This document shows, one piece after another, positions 19,592-27,021 of a stretch of DNA of 64,000 nt (position 1 is the first letter of the stretch; every line of letters starts with the position of its first letter). A model generated the notes under the pieces. That model searched no databases, was not told where the DNA came from, and saw only the letters and a program-made list of their open reading frames with translations. Both the position numbers and the translations under genes were made by a program. Source of the DNA: Acidovorax sp. Leaf78 (GTDB lineage: Bacteria; Pseudomonadota; Gammaproteobacteria; Burkholderiales; Burkholderiaceae_C); assembly GCF_001422735.1 (NCBI RefSeq), contig NZ_LMLZ01000001.1, positions 493,233 to 557,232 of the forward strand, in the 5' to 3' direction.

Positions 19592-20131
19592 TTACTTGGA
19601 GAAGAAGTCGGATTGCGACATGCCGCGCCCACCTGCCACGCGCACCACTGTGCGCTGGTCGGACCGCAGGAGCTTCATCTGGCCCATCTCGCGCACCACC
19701 TGGTCGTTGAAGGTGCCGCTGAACTGCATCACGGTCTCTCCCATCTTGAGCAGGCTGGTGCCCTTGACCTGGGCGCTTTTGCGGCTGGGGTCGATCACGA
19801 TGCTGTCGATGTGGAACTCGTACTCGATCGTCAGCACGCCGCCCATGCGGTCACCGATCCGCTCGAACATCTGCAGGCTGGTCTTGAAGGCCTCGCACTG
19901 CTGGCGCTGGTTCAGCGTGGTGCGCTGCGTCTGCCCGTTCATCACCGTCTCGTCCTGGATGATGGCCTGGGAGCTGAGCTGTTTGCACAGCAGTTCTGCA
20001 TCCCGCTTGTACAAGGCGTGCGCACCGTCGTCATAGAACGCGCGCACCATTTTTTCGTCCAGCGTGCGGCCGCCGGCAAAGTAGTACCAGGCGCCCACGC
20101 ACAGGGCGACCACCAAGATGATCTTTTTCAC
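19592..20131 (-). CDS. Secreted or membrane-anchored protein of unknown function
   Basis: A 179-residue protein with a short hydrophobic N-terminus (MKKIILVVALCVGAWYYFAGG) and no clear cleavage site, so it may be membrane-anchored with the rest in the periplasm. The body is mixed alpha/beta and includes the YEFHIDSIVIDPSRKSAQVKGTS strand pair of a nuclear-transport-factor-like fold, but I do not recognise a named family. The start is a GTG at 20131, supported by AGGGAG four to nine bases upstream; no ATG gives the signal region. It is the first gene of a likely two-gene operon with the membrane-TPR gene downstream. Confidence 0.7.
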   Translation of the reverse strand: MKKIILVVALCVGAWYYFAGGRTLDEKMVRAFYDDGAHALYKRDAELLCKQLSSQAIIQDETVMNGQTQRTTLNQRQQCEAFKTSLQMFERIGDRMGGVLTIEYEFHIDSIVIDPSRKSAQVKGTSLLKMGETVMQFSGTFNDQVVREMGQMKLLRSDQRTVVRVAGGRGMSQSDFFSK

Positions 20132-20304
20132 GACTCCCTCTCACTCTAATTTTGCGGCGCAGTATAGCGGCGGGTGCGCAGCGTTTTGTGCCGTTGATAC
20201 GCGCCCGTGCGAACGGCTTGTTACGTTCGGTTGTCGCGTTGCGCCAGGCTGCCTGCGGCAGATCGGCTACGCTCGCGGTCGAGTCGGACGGAGAGATATC
20301 CATA

Positions 20305-23300
20305 ATGAATTTGTTTCAAAATGCTCTGGTGCTGGTTTCTGGGGCACTCGTATCGCTGAGTGCCCAAGCCTTGCAGATCACCAGCTTTTCGCCCCAGGGC
20401 GAGGTGGCGAAGGTGCGCCAGGTCGTGGCCAAGTTCGATGCCGCGGCAGTCAACTTCGGCGACCCCAAGGCCCCGGCGCCCATCGCTTTGAGTTGCAGCG
20501 ACGCCAATGCCACCAAGGGCACGGGTCGCTGGACGGGGGAGAAGGAATGGGTGTTCGACTTCGAGCGCGACCTGCCGCCCGGCGTACGCTGTACCGCTAC
20601 GGTCAAGCCAGGATTCAAATCGGCCGCTGGCGCTGAATTGACGGGCGCCAAGAGCTATCAATTCAATAGCGGTGGGCCGTTCGTGCAGAACATGCGCCCT
20701 GGCTCTTACCAGGACATCGACGAAGAGCAGTTCTTCGTGCTCCAGTTCAACGGCCCCGCCACCACCGCCAGCGTGCAGGCCAATGTGTGGTGCACCGCCG
20801 AAGGCGTGGGTGAGCGCATTCCGGTGCGCATGATCGAAGGCGCGCAGCGCGCCGAAGTCCTGAAGATGCTCGGCCTGGACAAGAGCGCGGCGAAAGAGCC
20901 GCTGCAGTACGCCACGCTGGCCTGCAACCGGCGACTCACGTCGGGCTCGCGCATGCAGGTGGTGTTCGGCAAAGGCGTGGCCACACCGAGTGGTGTGGCC
21001 AACACGGTGGAAAAACGCTTCGACTACAAGGTGCGCGAGCCGTTTTCGGCGGAGTTCAGCTGCGAGCGCGAAAACGCCCAGGCCGCCTGCCTGCCGATCC
21101 GCCCCATGACGCTGTCCTTCAATGCGCCGGTGCCGCGCAAGCTGGCGTCGGCCATCCGCCTGAAGTCGGCGAAGGAAACGCTCAAGCCGCAGGCCGCCAC
21201 CGACAAGGAAGAGCAGCAGGCGGACGCACTGGTCACCAGCGTGCAGTTCAGCGCACCCCTGTCTGAAAACACCGCCTTCACGCTCGAGCTGCCCAAGGAT
21301 CTGAAAGATGCCTCGGGCCGCGCGCTGACCAATGCCGACAGCTTCCCGCTCAAGGTCGCCACGGGCGGCATGCCGCCGCTGGCCAAGTTTGCCGCCGCGT
21401 CTTTCGGCGTGGTGGAGCGTTTTGCCGAAGGCCCCGCATCCGACAACCCGCCCGCGCTGCTGCCGGTCACCCTGCGCAACGTGGAAGCCGCCCTGCGCGT
21501 GCAGGGCCTGCAGCCCGGCACCCCGGGTGCGGCAGCGCCCGCGGGCAAGGTGAGCACCTTCAAGCCCGGCACCGACGCCGACATCATCGCGTGGTTCCGC
21601 AAGGTCCGGCGCTATGACAACTACAACATCGAACGCAAGCAGGCGCGCCAGGACGTGACAGGCCCGCTGCCCAAGGTGCTGGACAACGACCGCGAGTATG
21701 TGCAGACCCGCATGCTGTCGCTGCTGGCCGGCAAGGGCGGCGTGAAGACGCTGGACCTGCCCAAGCCCGCCAGCACCGATGCCCGCCCGTTCGAGGTGGT
21801 GGGCATTCCGCTGTCGCCCGGCTTCCACGTGGTGGAGATCGCATCGCAAAAGCTCGGCGCATCGCTGCTGGACGACCGCCACGGCGATAGCCGCACGATG
21901 TACGTGCGCACCTCCGCGCTGGTCACCAACCTGGGCGTGCATTTCAAGCTGGGCCGCGAGAACGCCATGGCCTGGGTGACCACGCTCGACAAGGGCCATC
22001 CGGTAGAGGGCGCCAAGGTGCGTGTGTCCGACTGCCGTGGCAACGAAGTGGCCACGGGCGTCACCGACGCGCAGGGCCTGGCCCGGCTCGACGGTGTCTC
22101 GACCGACTCTCCCACCTGCAGTGAATCCGGCGGATACGGCGAAGGCGACGGCAGCCGCGGCTACTTCGTGAGCGCCCGCCACAAGGGCGCCGACGCAGTC
22201 GAGGACATGGCCTTCACCTGGAGCGACTGGCAGCGTGGCATCGAGCCCTGGCGCTTCAATGTGCCCACCAGCACCACGGCCGAGCCGGACGAACGCGCCC
22301 ACACCATCTTCGACCGCACCCTGTTCCGTGCGGGCGAGACGGTGTCGATGAAGCACCTGCTACGCACCGAGACCCGCAAGGGCTTCGGCGTGCCCGCTGC
22401 GGGCCCCGACACCCTGGTCATCACCCACGTGGGCAGCGGCCAGCAATTCACCCAGCCCCTGGCCTGGCGCACCACGCCGAGCGGTGGCCTGAGCGCGCAG
22501 AACACCTTTGCCGTGCCGCCCGCCGCCAAGCTCGGCCTGTACCAGGTCGAGCTGCGCAACCAGTCCAACAACGGCCGCAGTTTCAGCTCGGGCGAGTTCC
22601 GGGTGGAAGAATTCCGCCTGCCGGTGCTCGAAGGCCGCATTGCGCCCGCCGACAAGAAGGCGCTGGTGCGTGTGCGCTCGGTGCCCACCGATGTGCAGAT
22701 CAACTACGTGGCCGGCGGTGGCGCCGCCAACCTGCCGGTGCGTGTGTCGGCCATGGTGCGTGGCAAGACGCTGAACTACAGCGACTACGACGCCTTCAGC
22801 TTCAACCCGCCCCGCAAGCGCGATCAGTCGAACGCCAACAGCGACGACGAAGAAGCCACCGCCAGCCAGGATGCGCGCGTGATTGCTGACAAGCTCCCGC
22901 TCACGCTGAACAAGGACGGCGCGGGCAAGGTCACCATCGACAACGTGCCAGAGGCGCGTCAGCCGCAAGAGCTGCTGATGGAAGCCACCTACGCTGACCC
23001 CAACGGCGAAGTGCAGACCATCCGCAGCACGCAGGCCCTGTGGCCCGCGGGCGTGGTGGCCGGTATCAAGACCGAGGGCTGGGTATCGGCCCGCCAGAAG
23101 ATCCGCTTTCAGGCGCTGGCACTGCAGCACAACGGCAAGCCGGCCGCCGATACGTCGCTGCAGGTGCAGGCCATGGCGCGCATCACCACCACCACGCGCA
23201 AGCGCATGGTGGGCGGCTTCTACAGCTACGACAACCAGACCGAGACCAAGGACCTGGGCACGCTGTGCAGCGGCAAGAGCGACGCACGCGGCCTGCTGCT

Positions 23301-26300
23301 GTGCGAGTCCAAGCTCGACGAAGCCGGCGAGGTGGAACTGGTGGTGACGGCCACCGACAAGGACGGCAACACCAGCGTGGCCGCATCGTCGGTGTGGGTC
23401 ACGCGCCAGGGCGAGCTGTGGTTTGGCGGCGAGGACCACGACCGCATCGACCTGTTACCTGAAAAGAAGAGCTACCAGCCGGGCGAGACCGCCAAGTTCC
23501 AGGTGCGCATGCCGTTCCGCTACGCCACGGCGCTGGTGGCGGTGGAGCGCGAGGGCATCATCGACACGCAGGTGGTGCAGCTCAACGGCCAGGACCCGAC
23601 CGTGAGCCTCAAGATTCAGCCTGAATGGGGCCCTAACGTCTACGTGAGTGTGCTGGCCCTGCGCGGCCGGTTGCGCGAGGTGCCCTGGTACAGCTTCTTC
23701 ACCTGGGGCTTCAAGTCGCCGCGTGAGTGGTGGACGTCGTTCTGGTACGAGGGCAAGGAATACCAGGCGCCCACCGCGCTGGTGGACCTGTCCAAACCCG
23801 CGTTCCGCCTGGGCCTGGCCGAGATCCGCGTGGGCACGCAAGCCCACCAGATCGACGTGAAGGTCACGGCCGACAAGGAAAGCTACGCCGTGCGCGGCAA
23901 GGCGCAGGTCACCATCACCGCCACGCTGCCGGGCGGCAAGCCCGCCGCCAATGCCGAGGTGGCTGTGGCCGCCGTGGACCAGGCGCTGCTGGAGCTGATG
24001 CCCAATAATAGCTGGAACCTGCTCGAAGCCATGCTGCAGCGTCGCAGCTGGGGCGTGGAGACCTCCACCGCGCAGATGGAGATCATTGGCCGACGCCACT
24101 ACGGCAAGAAGGCCGTGCCCGCGGGCGGCGGCGGCGGCAAGTCGCCCACGCGCGAACTGCTCGAGACGTTGCTGCTGTGGCAGCCCGCCATCGTGCTTGA
24201 TGCCAACGGCCAGGCCAAGGTGACGGTGCCGCTCAACGATGCGCTCACCACCTTCAAGATCGTGGCGGTGGCCGATGCGTCCACTGGCCTGTTCGGTACC
24301 GGCAGCACCAGCATCCGCGCCACGCAGGACCTGCAGATCATCAGCGGCCTTCCGCCGCTGGTGCGCGAGGACGACCAGTTCCGCGCCCAGCTCACGCTGC
24401 GCAACACCACCAAGGCGGCGATGAAGGTCGAGGTGACCCCGCGCGCCACGCTGCTGGACTTGAAGCCGCAGACGGTGGACATACCGGCCGGCGAGGCACG
24501 CGAGGTGTCGTGGAACATCACGGCCCCCGCGCAGCTGGCACAGACCCGGTCGGAGTCCATCCTGTGGGAGATCGAGGCCAAGGACTCGGTCAGCGGTGCG
24601 CGCGATGCCCTGAAGGCAAGCCAGCGCATCATCCCGGCCGTGCCGCTCACGGTGCAGCAGGCCACGCTGGTGCAGGTAGACGGCAGCTTCAACCTGGACG
24701 TGAACCCGCCCGCCGATGCGCTGCCGGGCCGCGGCGGCCTCAAGATGTCGCTGCAGCCCAAGCTGGCCGAAGGCCTGCCCGGCGTGCGTGACTGGTGGGC
24801 CCGCTACCCGTTCGCCTGCCTGGAGCAAAAGACCAGCAAGGCCGTGGGCCTGCGCGACGGCGCGCTGTGGCAGACCGTGGTGGCGCAGCTGCCGACCTAC
24901 CTGGACAGCGACGGCCTGGCCAACTACTTCCCGCCGCGCGATGGCGACGCCAACCGCGGCAGCGACACGTTGACCGCCTACGTGCTGGCCGCTACGCACG
25001 AGGCTGCGTCCGTCAACCCGGCCTTCGCCCTGCCCGACGCAGCCCGCGCACCCATGGAGCGTGGCCTGATCGCGTTTGTGGAAGGTCGCATCCAGCGCGA
25101 CTTCTGGAGCCCGCGCAAGGATCTGGACATGCGCAAGGTGGCCGCGCTCGAAGCGCTGTCGCGCTACGGCAAGGCCCAGGGCCGCATGGTCAGCAGCATC
25201 ACCATTGCGCCCAACCAATGGCCCACGCACACGGTGATCGACTGGGTCAACGTTTTGAAGCGCGTGGCCGATGTGCCCGAGCGCGACAAGCGCCTGGCCG
25301 AAGCGATGCAGATCCTGCGCAGCCGCCTGTCGTTCCAGGGCACCAAGCTCATCTTCAGCACCGAGCAGGATGACTACTGGTGGTGGCTGATGCAAAACGG
25401 CGACGTGAATACTGCGCGCCTGATGCTGGCCGTGATGGACGACCCGACCTGGAAGGACGACATGGGCCGCCTGGCCAACGGCTTCATCAGCCGGCAGCAG
25501 GGCGGTGCGTGGCACACCACCACGGCCAACCTGTGGGGCGGGCTGGCGCTGGAAAAATTCAGCGCCAAGTTCGAGGCCACGCCGGTGTCCGGTATCACCA
25601 AGGCTGCCATGGGCGCCAACAACGCTGCGGTGGACTGGAGCAAGGTCGAGCGCGTGAAGACCACCGACCTGACGGGCGCTGCGCACCAGACCACCTGGTT
25701 CGGTGCCCCCGCATCGGCGGGCAACCTGAAGAACAACGGCATGTTCCTGCCCTGGTCATCGGCTGCAGGCAAGGCGGGTGGCAAGGAGCAACTGGCCGTC
25801 ACGCACCAGGGCCCCGGCAAGCCATGGCTCACGCTGCAGTCGGTGGCCGCCATCCAGCTGAAGGCACCCTTTGCTGCGGGGTACAGCATCACCAAGACGG
25901 TGACGCCCGTGGAGCAGGCCAACAAGGCGCTGCCGCCCGGCCAGTACACCCGCGGCGACGTGCTGCGCGTGACGCTGGAGGTGAACGCCAGCGCCGACAT
26001 GACCTGGGTGGCCATCACCGACCCGATCCCGGGCGGCGCCACCATCCTGGGCAGCGGCCTGGGCCGCGACTCGGCCATCGCCACGCAGGGCGAAAAGGCG
26101 CGCACCGGCCCCGGCTGGCCCGCGTTCGAGGAGCGCAGCTTCGAGTCCTTCCGGAGCTACTACGAGTACCTGCCCAAGGGCACGGTCAAGATGGAATACA
26201 CCGTGCGCCTGAACAACGTGGGCGACTTCGCGCTGCCCCCGAGCCGTGTGGAAGCTATGTACGCGCCCGAGATGTTCGGCGAGACACCGAATGCGCGGGT

Positions 26301-26322
26301 GAAGGTGGAGCCCGGCAAGTAA
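20305..26322 (+). CDS. Alpha-2-macroglobulin family protein with intact thioester motif (YfhM-type)
   Basis: A 2005-residue exported protein of the bacterial alpha-2-macroglobulin family, thought to trap foreign proteases in the periplasm and guard the cell wall. It has a signal peptide (MNLFQNALVLVSGALV...AQA) without a lipobox Cys, unlike the E. coli lipoprotein. Beta-sandwich macroglobulin domains fill the first two thirds, and the thioester CLEQ is present with Cys at residue 1505 (YPFACLEQKTSK). The thioester and C-terminal receptor-like domains follow. The PBP1C gene lies downstream, the standard pairing for this family, since the two are thought to repair and protect damaged peptidoglycan together. 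A SRPBCC gene is inserted between them. The ATG at 20305 gives the signal peptide; longer frames do not. Confidence 0.93.
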   Translation: MNLFQNALVLVSGALVSLSAQALQITSFSPQGEVAKVRQVVAKFDAAAVNFGDPKAPAPIALSCSDANATKGTGRWTGEKEWVFDFERDLPPGVRCTATVKPGFKSAAGAELTGAKSYQFNSGGPFVQNMRPGSYQDIDEEQFFVLQFNGPATTASVQANVWCTAEGVGERIPVRMIEGAQRAEVLKMLGLDKSAAKEPLQYATLACNRRLTSGSRMQVVFGKGVATPSGVANTVEKRFDYKVREPFSAEFSCERENAQAACLPIRPMTLSFNAPVPRKLASAIRLKSAKETLKPQAATDKEEQQADALVTSVQFSAPLSENTAFTLELPKDLKDASGRALTNADSFPLKVATGGMPPLAKFAAASFGVVERFAEGPASDNPPALLPVTLRNVEAALRVQGLQPGTPGAAAPAGKVSTFKPGTDADIIAWFRKVRRYDNYNIERKQARQDVTGPLPKVLDNDREYVQTRMLSLLAGKGGVKTLDLPKPASTDARPFEVVGIPLSPGFHVVEIASQKLGASLLDDRHGDSRTMYVRTSALVTNLGVHFKLGRENAMAWVTTLDKGHPVEGAKVRVSDCRGNEVATGVTDAQGLARLDGVSTDSPTCSESGGYGEGDGSRGYFVSARHKGADAVEDMAFTWSDWQRGIEPWRFNVPTSTTAEPDERAHTIFDRTLFRAGETVSMKHLLRTETRKGFGVPAAGPDTLVITHVGSGQQFTQPLAWRTTPSGGLSAQNTFAVPPAAKLGLYQVELRNQSNNGRSFSSGEFRVEEFRLPVLEGRIAPADKKALVRVRSVPTDVQINYVAGGGAANLPVRVSAMVRGKTLNYSDYDAFSFNPPRKRDQSNANSDDEEATASQDARVIADKLPLTLNKDGAGKVTIDNVPEARQPQELLMEATYADPNGEVQTIRSTQALWPAGVVAGIKTEGWVSARQKIRFQALALQHNGKPAADTSLQVQAMARITTTTRKRMVGGFYSYDNQTETKDLGTLCSGKSDARGLLLCESKLDEAGEVELVVTATDKDGNTSVAASSVWVTRQGELWFGGEDHDRIDLLPEKKSYQPGETAKFQVRMPFRYATALVAVEREGIIDTQVVQLNGQDPTVSLKIQPEWGPNVYVSVLALRGRLREVPWYSFFTWGFKSPREWWTSFWYEGKEYQAPTALVDLSKPAFRLGLAEIRVGTQAHQIDVKVTADKESYAVRGKAQVTITATLPGGKPAANAEVAVAAVDQALLELMPNNSWNLLEAMLQRRSWGVETSTAQMEIIGRRHYGKKAVPAGGGGGKSPTRELLETLLLWQPAIVLDANGQAKVTVPLNDALTTFKIVAVADASTGLFGTGSTSIRATQDLQIISGLPPLVREDDQFRAQLTLRNTTKAAMKVEVTPRATLLDLKPQTVDIPAGEAREVSWNITAPAQLAQTRSESILWEIEAKDSVSGARDALKASQRIIPAVPLTVQQATLVQVDGSFNLDVNPPADALPGRGGLKMSLQPKLAEGLPGVRDWWARYPFACLEQKTSKAVGLRDGALWQTVVAQLPTYLDSDGLANYFPPRDGDANRGSDTLTAYVLAATHEAASVNPAFALPDAARAPMERGLIAFVEGRIQRDFWSPRKDLDMRKVAALEALSRYGKAQGRMVSSITIAPNQWPTHTVIDWVNVLKRVADVPERDKRLAEAMQILRSRLSFQGTKLIFSTEQDDYWWWLMQNGDVNTARLMLAVMDDPTWKDDMGRLANGFISRQQGGAWHTTTANLWGGLALEKFSAKFEATPVSGITKAAMGANNAAVDWSKVERVKTTDLTGAAHQTTWFGAPASAGNLKNNGMFLPWSSAAGKAGGKEQLAVTHQGPGKPWLTLQSVAAIQLKAPFAAGYSITKTVTPVEQANKALPPGQYTRGDVLRVTLEVNASADMTWVAITDPIPGGATILGSGLGRDSAIATQGEKARTGPGWPAFEERSFESFRSYYEYLPKGTVKMEYTVRLNNVGDFALPPSRVEAMYAPEMFGETPNARVKVEPGK
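20617..20670 (-). repeat. Possible degenerate copy G of the dispersed repeat inside coding DNA
   Basis: On the minus strand GCTAT-N7-ATAGCT is followed at the right spacings by TTGGCGC and CAGCGCCAG. It aligns without gaps to copy C over about 45 bases. However, the protein it encodes (SYQFNSGGP) is the usual sequence of this family, so the match may be chance. Confidence 0.3.
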
Positions 26323-26505
26323 GGCCGCAGCGGGGCGGGCCCCAGGCCTGCTCCGGCCTTCCGGGACCGCCCGTCTTGGCCCTGCCTGGCGTTTGCAAAT
26401 GGGCATGGGTATGGCCTGTATGCACTGCGGCGGCGAATCGGCGCGCCCCCGGTTCACCGGCATTGCCACCGGTATTCCCGGCACAATTTCCGTCCCCAAG
26501 GACCC

Positions 26506-26961
26506 ATGACCATGACCGATGTTTCCATCAGCCCCGCGCCGTCAGGCGACCCGCTCACCGTTTCTGTAGAAGTGGGCTGCGACGCGCAGCGCGCCTGGCA
26601 GGCCTTCATCAGCCCGGCCGCCATCACCGCCTGGAACTTCGCCAGCCCCGAGTGGTGCTGCCCGCGGGCCGAGAACGACCTGCGTGTGGGCGGTGCCTTC
26701 AGCTACCGCATGGAGGCCAAGGACGGCTCCATGGGTTTCGACTTTGCCGGCACCTTCACCGAGCTGGTGCCCCACCGGCGGCTGCGCTACGCCCTGGGCG
26801 ACAGCCGTGAGGTCGTGGTCGAATTCATCGACCTGCCTGGCGGCCGCACCGAGGTGCGGCAGTCGTTCACCCCGGACACGACCTTTCCGCCCGAGCAACA
26901 GCGCGCGGGCTGGCAGGCGATTCTGGAGAACTACAAGAAGTTTGTGGAGCCCGGCGGCTGA
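26506..26961 (+). CDS. SRPBCC/AHSA1-type ligand-binding domain protein
   Basis: A 151-residue cytoplasmic protein of the START-like SRPBCC superfamily, close to the AHSA1 (activator of Hsp90 ATPase homologue) branch. The sequence runs from the N-terminal strand and AWQAFISPAAITAWNFASPEW, through DLRVGGAFSYRMEA and GTFTELVPHRRLRYAL, to the C-terminal helix GWQAILENYKKFVEP. Such proteins bind hydrophobic ligands; specific functions are rarely known. ATG codons at 26506 and 26512 are both possible and no strong ribosome site separates them. It sits between the alpha-2-macroglobulin and PBP1C genes on the same strand (183 and 60 bases away), but nothing in it suggests a cell-wall role. Confidence 0.85.
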   Translation: MTMTDVSISPAPSGDPLTVSVEVGCDAQRAWQAFISPAAITAWNFASPEWCCPRAENDLRVGGAFSYRMEAKDGSMGFDFAGTFTELVPHRRLRYALGDSREVVVEFIDLPGGRTEVRQSFTPDTTFPPEQQRAGWQAILENYKKFVEPGG

Positions 26962-27021
26962 TGGGCATGGCGCAGACCGCTGCGTGGCAGCTGGCAGCAG
27001 TGCACCGGCCGGGCCGTATCC

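Noticed and set aside
20617-20670. Seventh copy of the dispersed repeat inside the alpha-2-macroglobulin gene
   Set aside because: The nucleotide layout matches well, but the encoded SYQFNSGGP segment is family-typical protein sequence, so chance cannot be excluded. Listed only as a low-confidence feature and not counted among the six copies.
23455-25686. Long minus-strand open frame inside the alpha-2-macroglobulin gene
   Set aside because: No recognisable domain, composition dominated by His/Gln/Ala/Arg, and it lies wholly opposite conserved macroglobulin and thioester domains.
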